Position numbers and translations under genes: made by a program
Shown: in pieces, positions 54,961 through 63,682 of the stretch
Numbering within the stretch: position 1 is the first letter of the stretch
Layout of the letters: each line of letters opens with the position of its first letter
Notes under the pieces: model-generated
The model's input: only the letters and a program-made list of their open reading frames with translations
Told to the model about the DNA's origin: nothing
Database searches by the model: none
Origin: Loktanella sp. Alg231-35
GTDB taxonomy: Bacteria; Pseudomonadota; Alphaproteobacteria; Rhodobacterales; Rhodobacteraceae
Direction of reading: 5' to 3'
Length of the DNA stretch: 64,000 nt
Assembly (NCBI RefSeq): GCF_900143545.1
Contig: NZ_FREV01000006.1
Location: forward strand, 186,001 to 250,000

Positions 54961-56493
54961 CTAGCAGTTCACGCCGCCAAATTGCACACCACTCAGGTCA
55001 GCCATTTCTTTTTTCCATGTGGTGATGTCGCGGAGGGCGAAGTCTGACAGGCAGTTGTGGCCACATGCCCGCGCCAAGACCTGCATCAGTTCAACCGATG
55101 CGCCGAAATAGCGGGCAAGTTTTTGGGCCCCTAACTGAACGTCCAACCGCGCGCGCAGTTCCGGCTTTTGGGTTGCGACGCCAACAGGGCAGTTGTTGGA
55201 GTTACACATGCGCGCCGCAATACATCCGACTGCTTGCATGGCGGAATTTGACACCGCAATGGCATCCGCACCAAGTGCCATCGCTTTGGCAAAATCCTCG
55301 GCGACGCGCAGGCCGCCTGTAATGACCAAAGTCACGTCGCGCCCAATTTTTGCATCCAGATGCGCGCGCGCACGGGCCAAGGCGGGGATTGTGGGCACAG
55401 AGATATGATCGCGGAAGATCAAAGGTGCCGCTCCCGTGCCGCCGCCGCGGCCATCCAGAATGATGTAGTCGGCGCTGGCCTCAAGCGCGAAGTCGATGTC
55501 GTCTTCGATGTGGTTTGCCGACAGTTTGAACCCGATGGGAATGCCGCCAGATCGTTCTCGGACCTCATCAGCAATGCGTTTGAAATCGGCTGGTGTTTCA
55601 AGGTCTGGGAATGTTGACGGGGAAATCGCGGATTGACCAGGTTCCAAGCCACGTACCTTGGCAATCTTGCCCTGAACCTTGTCGCCCGGAAGATGCCCGC
55701 CCGTGCCCGTTTTGGCCCCTTGGCCACCTTTGAAGTGAAAGGCTTGGACGCGGGCGACCAGATCAAGGTCCCACCCGAAACGCGCTGATGCCAATTCGTA
55801 GAAATAGCGCGAATTTTCTGCCTGTTCCTCGGGCAACATGCCGCCCTCGCCAGAACAAATCCCAGTGCCTGCCATCTGCGCACCACGTGAGAGCGCGGTC
55901 TTCGCCTCTTCGGACAATGCACCATAGCTCATGTCTGACACAAACAGCGGGATATCCAGTTGCAAGGGCTTGGCGGCACGCGGGCCGATGGTGACAGATG
56001 TCGCGACGGGCATGTCATCAAGTAAAGGCTTGCGCGCCATTTGCGCCGGCAAAATTTGAATGTCATCCCAGTGCGGCAAGTCTTTGCGCGGCACACCCAT
56101 CGCCCCCATTTCGCCGTGGTGGCTCAGTTTGGACAGCCCGTCTTTGGCCAGCGCATGAATGCGGGCGACCGTTGGTTCTTCTGGCGTTGGGGTCGCGGTT
56201 GGAACGTCAGACTTTGGTTTCGGAGATGGATCCCCCGCCTTCAGGTCACCGAGTGTCGCGTGCGTGCCATCACAGAATGGTCCGTTCGCTGTTGCCTTAC
56301 ATTGACACAACGCCGCGCTTCCTGTGCTGTCTGCGGTAAACTTTTGCGGCGTCACCTCCGTGCCTGCATGGGACCCGTCACAGAACGGCTGGCTCTTGGA
56401 CAACCCGCACCGACACCAAAAGTAGTCCTTGCCCTTTTCCAGATCGACGGATGTGGGGCTTTTGGCGGCGATGATCGGTACGGATCGGGTCAT
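54961..56493 (-). CDS. double CDGSH iron-sulfur domain fused to glutamate-synthase-type FMN domain
   Basis: 510 residues. N-terminus: two CDGSH [2Fe-2S] motifs, WCRCGLSKSQPFCDGSH (about residues 27-43) and LCQCKATANGPFCDGTH (about 62-78), then a Pro/Thr-rich linker, then an FMN-dependent glutamate synthase central/FMN domain (FVSDMSYGALS; GEGGMLPEEQ; GGQGAKTGTGGHLPG) with the 3Fe-4S cysteines (MCNSNNCPVGVA). There is no glutamine amidotransferase domain, so it is not a complete glutamate synthase. Inference: an FMN oxidoreductase with built-in electron-transfer clusters. Last gene of a five-gene operon. Confidence 0.88.
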   Translation of the reverse strand: MTRSVPIIAAKSPTSVDLEKGKDYFWCRCGLSKSQPFCDGSHAGTEVTPQKFTADSTGSAALCQCKATANGPFCDGTHATLGDLKAGDPSPKPKSDVPTATPTPEEPTVARIHALAKDGLSKLSHHGEMGAMGVPRKDLPHWDDIQILPAQMARKPLLDDMPVATSVTIGPRAAKPLQLDIPLFVSDMSYGALSEEAKTALSRGAQMAGTGICSGEGGMLPEEQAENSRYFYELASARFGWDLDLVARVQAFHFKGGQGAKTGTGGHLPGDKVQGKIAKVRGLEPGQSAISPSTFPDLETPADFKRIADEVRERSGGIPIGFKLSANHIEDDIDFALEASADYIILDGRGGGTGAAPLIFRDHISVPTIPALARARAHLDAKIGRDVTLVITGGLRVAEDFAKAMALGADAIAVSNSAMQAVGCIAARMCNSNNCPVGVATQKPELRARLDVQLGAQKLARYFGASVELMQVLARACGHNCLSDFALRDITTWKKEMADLSGVQFGGVNC

Positions 56494-56542
56494 GTTATTG
56501 TCCTTATAAATTGGCTTGGTCCAATGCTAAGTGCTGTCGTGG

Positions 56543-57013
56543 TCAAGAGCGCTTAGGTTCCTCTAGCCGGAAAAACAGGTCTCGAAATCTGGGCATAAGC
56601 AGCAGCCCAAAGAAGATCACATCTAGAACAGTCTGGACGACCGGGGCAGTATACGGGTTTCCGCCGCCGTTGAATTGTTCAAAGGCGATAGGTTCACCGA
56701 TCAGAATAAGGTTCGTCAGGGCGCCAATGTGATCAACGATGGATAGGGTGAAGTAGACAATCGTGAGCGTCCAAACCGTGAATCCCCGCCATTTCCAAAC
56801 TGCGATGGCGAGTGGGATGGCAAAGATTGCGGTCACGACGTCAAGGATTGCGGGGTACATCCAACCAGCCGGATCAATGCCGTTTGCGACACTTGTAATA
56901 AGCGGAATCGCGATAAGGCGGATCAATTGGGCGAGGATCCAGACAATGAGACCAAAAAGGAAGATCTTACCGGAACGGCCAAGGTTGGCGGTGTTTTGCG
57001 ATGCTTCTTGCAT
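56543..57013 (-). CDS. four-helix membrane protein (DUF6326-like)
   Basis: 156 residues with four hydrophobic segments (about residues 16-38, 52-72, 77-100, 125-142). It resembles a small DUF6326-type membrane family, but the family assignment is tentative. Function unknown. It lies between the luciferase-domain and CDGSH-glutamate-synthase genes with gaps of 48-49 bases on both sides, so it is probably in one transcript with them and may link exported and cytosolic members of the operon. Confidence 0.7.
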   Translation of the reverse strand: MQEASQNTANLGRSGKIFLFGLIVWILAQLIRLIAIPLITSVANGIDPAGWMYPAILDVVTAIFAIPLAIAVWKWRGFTVWTLTIVYFTLSIVDHIGALTNLILIGEPIAFEQFNGGGNPYTAPVVQTVLDVIFFGLLLMPRFRDLFFRLEEPKRS

Positions 57014-57061
57014 ATCGTGCCTCGTTTTTTGGTGAATAGATTTCGAACCATGCAGGGCAAA

Positions 57062-57595
57062 TTACGGCACGGGTCGTCCGGTCACGTAGGTGTAGGACGC
57101 GCGCACCAATTGCATCACAACGTCCAATTCTTCTTGCGTCGTGGGCGTATAGATCATCACAAAACCGCCCCAACCGGGCCTTTGGTCGGCCCATGGGTGC
57201 GGCGTAGCCCAACCGGCGTTCACTGCAGCGCGGGCCAATTCCGGTTCCAGAGTTGCGTGCAAACTGCCGTCGGGGTGAACATGTGCAAATTCCCGACCGC
57301 CAACGATGGCATCGGGATTGGCAAGACTGATATCCCTGTCCAATTGGAAGCCTACCGCCCCCGGCAAGGAAACGCGCGTTGCGCCGAGAGTGACGCCAGG
57401 CAGCTTTTCAACATGCTCCAACATCATGGCGGTGAGCTCTGGAACGGCCTCAACATCCAACTGGACATGTGGGACGCTGTTGGTGGTTTCAGGGCGCGGG
57501 CCATCGCGGGCGGGGAGGGGCGCGTCTTGGGCCCAGCCAGACGCGACCCCTGTGAAAAGGGCCGCTACGGCCAAAAGGGTGGTTCGTTTTAACAT
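57062..57595 (-). CDS. exported luciferase-domain (DUF5519-like) protein
   Basis: 177 residues from ATG 57595 (AAGGGAA site). Signal peptide LKRTTLLAVAALFTGVASGWA, cleavage before QDAPLP. The rest matches the small luciferase-domain/DUF5519 type: REFAHVHPDGSLHATLEP, WATPHPWADQRPG, and the VMIYTPTTQEELDVVMQLV end. The name reflects sequence similarity, not light emission. Function unknown; a periplasmic ligand-binding or enzymatic role is inferred. The longer frame upstream lies in the preceding gene and is not used. Confidence 0.72.
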   Translation of the reverse strand: MLKRTTLLAVAALFTGVASGWAQDAPLPARDGPRPETTNSVPHVQLDVEAVPELTAMMLEHVEKLPGVTLGATRVSLPGAVGFQLDRDISLANPDAIVGGREFAHVHPDGSLHATLEPELARAAVNAGWATPHPWADQRPGWGGFVMIYTPTTQEELDVVMQLVRASYTYVTGRPVP

Positions 57596-57638
57596 TTTGG
57601 TTTCCCTTGAGTTTTGGCCGCAGCGGTTTTTGGGGCGG

Positions 57639-58133
57639 TTAGTTGGCGTGGTAAGCTTGGCTGACGGCGAAACTGTCTTCGAACCAGTTCCAAAGCACAA
57701 CTTGTCCGTCACGCACTTTGGCACGCAGGGCAAAAGTGAAGTCACCGATTTCTTGGCCCGACTTTGTCGTGATCCCGTTCATGTCACCAAAGATCGCCAC
57801 CGTGTCGCCAAAGGCGAGGACATCGGTGTTTTCCCATTTGGTGGTTTGAAAGTTCTCGCTGAACACACCTAGGAAGGTAAAAATCTCATCCTTGCCATTC
57901 CAAGGTCCTATCCATGGAAGGGTCGGATCGCCTGCATTCAGCCAAACCATGTCGTCTGCCATCAGATCGGCCATCGCACCCATGTCACCGCTTCCCATCG
58001 CGCCCATAAGGGCCATGACGGTGTCGAGACTTGCCTGACTTTGGTCATCGTTTGACTGCGCCGTTGCGGCTGAGCCGAGTGTCACGCCTGTTGCGGCCGC
58101 GGCGGAGGCTTTCATTGCTTGTCGTCTGTTCAT
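57639..58133 (-). CDS. Tat-exported NTF2/SnoaL-like protein
   Basis: 164 residues. A twin-arginine signal (MNRRQAMKASAAAATGVTLG, cleavage about residue 26) suggests export in folded form. The mature part is an NTF2-like fold (DTVMALMGAMGSGDMGAMADLM; WLNAGDPTLPWIGPWNGKDEI; RAKVRDGQVVLWNWFED), a cone-shaped pocket used by SnoaL cyclases, ketosteroid isomerases and ligand binders. Why a cofactor-free NTF2 domain would use Tat is odd and may mean it assembles or binds a ligand before export. Second gene of the LysR-divergent operon. Confidence 0.78.
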   Translation of the reverse strand: MNRRQAMKASAAAATGVTLGSAATAQSNDDQSQASLDTVMALMGAMGSGDMGAMADLMADDMVWLNAGDPTLPWIGPWNGKDEIFTFLGVFSENFQTTKWENTDVLAFGDTVAIFGDMNGITTKSGQEIGDFTFALRAKVRDGQVVLWNWFEDSFAVSQAYHAN

Positions 58134-58160
58134 TTTCAGAACTCCTGTTGGGGTGGGTTT

Positions 58161-58640
58161 TTAGCGGCCGGTCAGTTGCTGCAATGCGCCTGCCCAGTCT
58201 TCGACGTGGTAGGAGCGCACGATTTTGCCGTCTGCAATTTCGTGAATGTCGATCGTCATGATATCAAAGCTGCGCCCTTCACCATCTACACCGAAAAACG
58301 GCGCAACGGGTGTGCCAGTGGCGCGGCTGCGAACAGTGACGAAATCACCGCTGTCGTGCATGTCCTGGACGGTCCAGTTCAGATCAGGCAAAAGCTGTGC
58401 AAAGCCGCCAACCTGACCCAAGAACGCGTCGCGGTTTTTGTTTTCACCGGAATAGTCGCCAACGCTTGCCCATGTGTCTGCGGTCGCTTCCACAAATGCG
58501 GCCGTGTGTGTTTCCGAACCTGGGTTGCTGAGAAGGTCGTAGAAGGCCTGAACGGTTTCGGCGTTGTCGGCGATCGCTGAGGACGCGAATGAGGAGGCAG
58601 CGATTGTTACAGCCGCTAGGACTGCGTGTGGTTTTTTCAT
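58161..58640 (-). CDS. exported SnoaL-like ester cyclase family protein
   Basis: 159 residues from ATG 58640. Sec signal peptide MKKPHAVLAAVTIAASSFA with cleavage near SSAIA. Mature part is a SnoaL/NTF2 fold: ETVQAFYDLLSNPGSETHT, QVGGFAQLLPDLNWTVQDMH (the L-P-D-x-x-W/x motif common in SnoaL), and EIADGKIVRSYHVEDW. First gene of the operon and divergent from LysR by 128 bases, so it is the most likely directly controlled target. Substrate unknown. Confidence 0.82.
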   Translation of the reverse strand: MKKPHAVLAAVTIAASSFASSAIADNAETVQAFYDLLSNPGSETHTAAFVEATADTWASVGDYSGENKNRDAFLGQVGGFAQLLPDLNWTVQDMHDSGDFVTVRSRATGTPVAPFFGVDGEGRSFDIMTIDIHEIADGKIVRSYHVEDWAGALQQLTGR

Positions 58641-58714
58641 GTTAAGACTTCCTTTTGAACGATGTGGGCGCCGCTGCGTTTGCGGCGCTCTGTTCAAAGA
58701 GGATGGACATATTT

Positions 58715-58725
58715 TGATTAAATCA
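58715..58725. promoter_or_regulatory. putative LysR operator
   Basis: TGATTAAATCA, a perfect 11-base interrupted palindrome in the 128-base divergent region, 43 bases from the LysR start. LysR boxes follow T-N11-A with dyad symmetry; the position and AT-richness fit, but only a binding assay could confirm it. Confidence 0.4.
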
Positions 58726-58768
58726 TAAGGTAGGGTTATCAAATTTAACTGTTCGGATTTTTTGCATA

Positions 58769-59653
58769 ATGATCGATCGCCTCAGACAAATGGCAATCTT
58801 TGCCAAGGCGATTGACCATGGGTCTTTTCGAGGTGCAGCACGCGAGTTGCATTTGTCGCCGTCCGTTGTCAGCCACCATGTCTCGCAATTGGAGGAACAC
58901 CTTGGCGTCGCGTTGATCTATCGCTCGACCAGAAAATTGACGCTCACAAACGACGGTCAAAGGCTGCTCACGGCGACCCGAAATATGTTGGATGCCGTAG
59001 AAGGCGAACTGCAGGATCTTTCGGCAACCGCTGGCGAACCGAGCGGAGAGCTGCGTGTCACGCTGCCATCCGTACTGTCACTGTCGCACATTACAGATCA
59101 AATTGCGGAGTTCTCGCTGGCATACCCGCGTATCACATTGACTGTTGATTTCTCTGACACGCGGCGGGCGCTGATTGACGATGGATTTGATCTGGCCATT
59201 CGCATGGGTCCAAAATCAAAAAACTCTGCGACGTCACGTACTTTGTTTGAGGTACGACGGGTTTTGGTCGCGTCCAAGGATTTTCTCGCGACGAGGACTG
59301 GCGGGAATGATCCTTCGGCGCTTTCTAATTGGGAATGGTTGGCGCTTGCACCCGTTCAGAACATTCCTTTGAGTTTCAGACACAAGGACGGGGAGACGAT
59401 GAAGATCAAGCCAGCCCCGCATATGTTCACAAACGACGCACAAGCATTGCACCGCCTAGCACAGGCCGGAGCAGGGCTGGCCATAGTCCCCGAATTCCTT
59501 GTCGCACCCGACATCGAAAGCGGGGCGATGGATTACGTGTTGCCCAGCTGGGAGCTTCGACCAATCAGTGTCTATGCCGAATGGCCCGCCAACGCGCCAA
59601 AGCATGGGCTAATTCATCTCGCTTTGCGAGCCTTGGGCCAGGAAAAGCCTTAA
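58769..59653 (+). CDS. LysR family transcriptional regulator
   Basis: 294 residues: N-terminal winged helix (AIFAKAIDHGSFRGAARELH; PSVVSHHVSQLEEHLG) and a LysR-type effector domain of the subgroup resembling the CrgA/DsdC-like regulators (TARQRLI-type DFSDTRRALIDDGFDLAIRMG). Divergent from the five-gene SnoaL/NTF2/luciferase-domain/CDGSH operon, which it presumably controls. Effector unknown. Confidence 0.9.
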   Translation: MIDRLRQMAIFAKAIDHGSFRGAARELHLSPSVVSHHVSQLEEHLGVALIYRSTRKLTLTNDGQRLLTATRNMLDAVEGELQDLSATAGEPSGELRVTLPSVLSLSHITDQIAEFSLAYPRITLTVDFSDTRRALIDDGFDLAIRMGPKSKNSATSRTLFEVRRVLVASKDFLATRTGGNDPSALSNWEWLALAPVQNIPLSFRHKDGETMKIKPAPHMFTNDAQALHRLAQAGAGLAIVPEFLVAPDIESGAMDYVLPSWELRPISVYAEWPANAPKHGLIHLALRALGQEKP

Positions 59654-60132
59654 CTTCGTCCATTTGGAACAACGAAGGTAGCTCTTCCAAAGGCGTCATT
59701 GGAGCAAGCGCATCAATTTGGCGCTGTTTCCCGCGATGTGTGAGTTCGATGAAGCTAGGAGTTCGCGCTCGCAGTGAATGACCGCTAAGCGGGTTGCGAT
59801 TGCAGCAAGGCCAAAGATGAATGAATGTCTCCTTTGGGCCGTCCACGATGGTGCCCCTGGTCTCCCACAATGCAGATGCTGCGCCGCATCCGAGGTCGGC
59901 AGAGAGCCCATTTCGACCGATGCTGCATCCAGAAGGAATGACTGGTTTTTCAGATCCACGCGGGTGTCAGTGGAGCCAGCAAACAGCTGAACTAGACAGC
60001 CCTGTTCCAGAGAATTCTCCCAATTTGTTTCCCAAAAGGGCGTGATTTTCATCCTCCTTGGCACCCACAAACTACCCTCTTGACAGAATCGCTTATTTAT
60101 TCGTTCATAGACCGAACTAAAGGGGTGGCACG
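59654..60132. other. gene-free tract between LysR and ROK genes
   Basis: About 480 bases of lower GC with open frames on both strands that do not look like real proteins (Cys/Trp/Ser-rich, no family). It may be decayed sequence of a former insertion. The last 80 bases must carry the promoter of the ROK gene. Confidence 0.45.
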
Positions 60133-61344
60133 GTGATCGGATCGAAAAACTTATCGCGGCAGTTTTCGCGCAGCGCAGTTGTTCAAGCGATAGCGTCGAC
60201 AGGGCCGATTTCGAGGGCCAGCCTCGCAAAGCAAGTTGGTCTGTCCAAACAAACGATTTCGGAAATTGTATCTGACCTTGAGAATGACGGGTGGATTACT
60301 GAATCTGGCCGGACCGCTGGTCACGTCGGGCGATCAGCAACGACCTATGAATTGGTGCCGAGCGCCGCTTTTGTGTGCGCAGTTGATCTCGGCGGCACAA
60401 AGGTTCGCGCTGCCATTATTGATCTGGCTTGCACCGTAGTGGCCGAATTGACCGAACCGACAGACGCGCGTGGCGGTGTCGACGTCGCCCAACAAATCGG
60501 GCGGCTGTGCAGGAAGACCGCCGCGACCGCCGATGTGGATTGGTCAAAGGTCATGTTTGCGACAGTCGGGGTCCCCGGCGTTCCAGATCAAGTGTCGGGG
60601 TCCGTCCGGATGGCCCCGAATATCGATAAAATTGACGCTATGGATTTCGCAGGTGCTTTGGAAAAAGAAATCGGCTGCGGTGTTCAGGTTGAAAACGACG
60701 TGAATCTCGCGGCCATTGGTGAACAGTGGAGCGGTTGTGCCTCCGAGGTGGACAACATGGCTTTTGTATCGCTCGGCACGGGTATCGGCGCAGGGATCAT
60801 CGTGGGGGGGCAGATCATCCGTGGCGCTTTAGGCGCGGCGGGCGAGCTTGGCTTTCTCCCTTTCGGTGCAGACCCTTTTGAGCCAGGTTCGCTCAAGACA
60901 GGTGCGCTTGAACGCCAAGCTGGTTCGTTTGGCATGATCAACCGATATGCAGACCTTGCGGGCAAGAATGTTGAGGTGAAGGACCTGTTCGACCTTGCGC
61001 AGGCCGGAGATGAACACGCCGACAGCGTGCTAGAAGAGACGGCCCGTCTGGTTGCCCGGTTGGTTGCAACCATCGGTGCGGTTGTCGATCCGTCAATGGT
61101 TGTGCTTGGCGGATCAATTGGACAACGCCGAGAACTGCAAAAACGTATCGAGATCGCGCTAGCGGCCTGTTTTCCGAACCCGATTGACATCAAGCGCTCG
61201 GAACTTGGCGATCATGCGGCCCTCGTCGGGAGTGCAGCGGTTGGTTTGGCGCATCTACACCACAAAATTTTTGCCGCTGGCCTGAACAACGTCGACATCG
61301 ACCTTCCGCAGCTCTCCGCGCCAGCGTGGAAGGGTGTTGCATGA
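60133..61344 (+). CDS. ROK family transcriptional regulator
   Basis: 403 residues, GTG start with an AGGGGTGG site. N-terminal winged helix (STGPISRASLAKQVGLSKQTISEIV, about residues 21-46), then a ROK sugar-kinase-like domain (CAVDLGGTKVRAAI; QVENDVNLAAIGEQW; VVLGGSIGQR). The usual ROK zinc cluster C-x-C-x2-G-C is absent: the corresponding loop reads FGADPFEPGSLKTGALERQAG. So it is likely a sugar-responsive repressor without zinc or kinase activity. Its stop overlaps the start of the M20 gene by 4 bases. Confidence 0.9.
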   Translation: MIGSKNLSRQFSRSAVVQAIASTGPISRASLAKQVGLSKQTISEIVSDLENDGWITESGRTAGHVGRSATTYELVPSAAFVCAVDLGGTKVRAAIIDLACTVVAELTEPTDARGGVDVAQQIGRLCRKTAATADVDWSKVMFATVGVPGVPDQVSGSVRMAPNIDKIDAMDFAGALEKEIGCGVQVENDVNLAAIGEQWSGCASEVDNMAFVSLGTGIGAGIIVGGQIIRGALGAAGELGFLPFGADPFEPGSLKTGALERQAGSFGMINRYADLAGKNVEVKDLFDLAQAGDEHADSVLEETARLVARLVATIGAVVDPSMVVLGGSIGQRRELQKRIEIALAACFPNPIDIKRSELGDHAALVGSAAVGLAHLHHKIFAAGLNNVDIDLPQLSAPAWKGVA

Positions 61345-62600
61345 CCCTAGATACGACCACTGCCAGCCGACTTGATGCAGCACTTGACGAGAAGAAGGCC
61401 CTTGCACTGCTAAAGGGTGCTGTTGCACGCAACAGCATCACTGGAAACGAGGCGAAATTCGTCCAGTTCCTCGATGGCGAGATGCGCGCGCGCGAAATGG
61501 CCCCAGATACTGAAGATTTCCTTGCTGGCCGACCCAATATCTGGGGCACACGGTCCGGAACAGGTGGCGGCAAGCGGCTCCAGTTTATTGGCCATACCGA
61601 CACCGTTCACGTGGACGGATGGAGCGAGCATTGGACCGGCACCGTACGCGAAGATCCATTCGGCGGTGCAGAGGTCGACGGCGCGATTTGGGGGCGCGGC
61701 GTGACCGATCTTAAGGGCGGGATTTGCGCGGCCATTGCGGCACTCGATCTGCTTGACGGTGCGGAAATTCGACTGCGTGGCGATGTTGCCTTTGCCTTTA
61801 TAGGTGACGAAGAAAGTGGCGAAGAAGGCAGCGGCATCAGCGCCGGTGTTGCCCATTGGACGGAGATGGTTCAGGACGGTAAAATCCCGCGCCCCGACTT
61901 TGCAGTCTACGTCGAGCCGACCAGCCTATCAGTTTATACCGCCCAGATCGGTTTTTTTATCGCGGATGTGAAAATCACCGGAAAGTCGGCCTATTTTGGA
62001 CGGCCTGATCTAGGGGTCGACGCGTTGAAGGCGACACATTCTATTTTGGCTTCGGTTTGGAAACATGCCGAGGCGCGTCAGTGGTTAGATCCGCACCCGC
62101 TGACCGGGCAATCATCTGTGCTCGTGACCGGGTTGAGCGGCGGAGGATACATTGCCGTTCCCGGCGAATGCAAATTTTCGGTCATTGGGTCGTTGAGGCC
62201 CGGCGACACCCTTGAGTCTGCGACCGCTGGGTTCGAGTCCGCCGTCCGTGATGCACCTACTGATGACGGTATCAAGATCGAGATCACCTACCCCGCCGGA
62301 CGCGACAACCCCTTTGGTGGAACGCCAGCAGAAATACCCCAAGACCGGGCGGAAGTTGCACAGCTTATGGACGCCGTTTCGAGCGTCAGCCCTGATCGCG
62401 GTAAGATCGGGGGCGCACCATTCTGGTCCGAAAGCTCATTCCTGATTAACAAGCTGAATGTTCCGACTGTTTACTGCGCACCTGGCGATATTGCCTGCTG
62501 CCACACATCGCAAGAGCATCTCAACATCGAAGAGTATTTTTCCGCCATCCGCGCCTTTGCGCGGTTCATGGTGGCCTTTTGCGGATCATCAACCACCTAA
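61341..62600 (+). CDS. M20 family metallopeptidase (ArgE/DapE/CPG2 type)
   Basis: Zinc amidohydrolase, 419 residues. Metal-site motifs: FIGHTDTVHVDGW, GRGVTDLKGG, GDEESGEEGSG and the terminal C-H-T-S-QEH. Cuts amide bonds of N-acyl amino acids, N-succinyl compounds or amino-terminal conjugates. It overlaps the ROK regulator by 4 bases and is followed 23 bases later by a solute-binding protein gene, so it is probably part of an uptake-and-hydrolysis operon. The acyl donor and acceptor are unknown. Confidence 0.88.
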   Translation: MTLDTTTASRLDAALDEKKALALLKGAVARNSITGNEAKFVQFLDGEMRAREMAPDTEDFLAGRPNIWGTRSGTGGGKRLQFIGHTDTVHVDGWSEHWTGTVREDPFGGAEVDGAIWGRGVTDLKGGICAAIAALDLLDGAEIRLRGDVAFAFIGDEESGEEGSGISAGVAHWTEMVQDGKIPRPDFAVYVEPTSLSVYTAQIGFFIADVKITGKSAYFGRPDLGVDALKATHSILASVWKHAEARQWLDPHPLTGQSSVLVTGLSGGGYIAVPGECKFSVIGSLRPGDTLESATAGFESAVRDAPTDDGIKIEITYPAGRDNPFGGTPAEIPQDRAEVAQLMDAVSSVSPDRGKIGGAPFWSESSFLINKLNVPTVYCAPGDIACCHTSQEHLNIEEYFSAIRAFARFMVAFCGSSTT

Positions 62601-62623
62601 AATTAACTAAGGGAGAGAAGACC

Positions 62624-63676
62624 ATGAATTTCTACCAAAGCCTGAAAATAGGTACTGCCGCGCTCGCACTTTCTGCTACTGCTGCGTTTGCACAAACAAC
62701 CGGGCCGCAAGGCGAAACTGCAACGCCATCGTCCCAAGTCACTGTATCGGATGAGCTTTCCGCAAGCCTGCAAGACAAGGGCCTAACAGCGGCACTGCTT
62801 TGGCATGACCAATCTGATTTTGTGAATGCTGTAACCGCTGGTGCAACCGACGAGTTTGCGCGCCTTGGGATCGAAGTTGTCATTACAACATCTGCGGCTT
62901 TTGACGCCGCCAAGCAACGCAGCGATATCGAAACGGCACTGGTTCGATCACCCGACATTATCCTGTCATTGCCGCTTGATCCGGTGACGTCTGCCGCAGC
63001 ATTTCAGGACGCACGTGACGAAGACGTCGCACTCGTATTCCTGTCGAACCTTCCCGAAGGGTTTGTGCATCAGACCGACTATGCTGCAATCGTGACAGAT
63101 GATTTGTTTGAGATGGGCAAACAAGCGGCGGACGCCCTTGCCGCATCCATCGGTGAAGAAGGCACCGTTGGCTGGATTTTCCACGACGCCAATTACTACG
63201 TGACCAACCAGCGCGACAACGCGTTCAAGACCACGATCGAAAACGATTATCCGAACATTGAAATCGTTGCCGAAGCTGGCATTAGCGATCCGGCACGCGC
63301 CGAAGAAATTGCCAATGCGATGCTGCTGCGCAATCCCGATCTGTCAGGTGTCTACGTCACTTGGGCAGGCCCGGCTGAGGGTGTTCTTGCGGCACTGCGC
63401 TCGAACGGCAACACCGATACCAAGCTGGTGACCCTTGATCTGAGCGAGCCAATTGCTTTGGACATGGTCAGCGGTGGAAATGTTGTGGCGCTGGTCGCAG
63501 ATGAAGCCTACGAGCTTGGCCGCGCCATGGCAGCCGCCGGTGCACGCCAATATGCAGGCGAGGAAACCCCACCGTTTGTGGTTGCGCCAGCTGTGACCGT
63601 CACAGCCGACAACGTGTCCGAGGGTTGGATGCAGTCCTTGAACATTGAGGCCCCTGCGAGCCTCACAGGCAACTAA
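62624..63676 (+). CDS. sugar-type ABC transporter substrate-binding protein
   Basis: 350 residues. Sec signal (MNFYQSLKIGTAALALSATAAFA, cleavage before QTTG), then a periplasmic binding protein of the type 1 (ribose/LacI-like) fold: LTAALLWHDQSDFVNAV, DIILSLPLDPVTSAAAF, ISDPARAEEIANAMLLRNPD and the hinge region VTLDLSEPIALDMVSGGNVV. ATG 62624 has GGGAGAG. Captures a small sugar, polyol, autoinducer-like or similar ligand for the permease that follows. Confidence 0.88.
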   Translation: MNFYQSLKIGTAALALSATAAFAQTTGPQGETATPSSQVTVSDELSASLQDKGLTAALLWHDQSDFVNAVTAGATDEFARLGIEVVITTSAAFDAAKQRSDIETALVRSPDIILSLPLDPVTSAAAFQDARDEDVALVFLSNLPEGFVHQTDYAAIVTDDLFEMGKQAADALAASIGEEGTVGWIFHDANYYVTNQRDNAFKTTIENDYPNIEIVAEAGISDPARAEEIANAMLLRNPDLSGVYVTWAGPAEGVLAALRSNGNTDTKLVTLDLSEPIALDMVSGGNVVALVADEAYELGRAMAAAGARQYAGEETPPFVVAPAVTVTADNVSEGWMQSLNIEAPASLTGN

Positions 63677-63682
63677 AACCCC

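Noticed and set aside
59696-60229. 177-residue open frame on the minus strand between LysR and ROK genes
   Set aside because: It runs into the ROK gene, has an unnatural Cys/Ser/Trp-rich composition and no ribosome-binding site; probably chance or decayed sequence.
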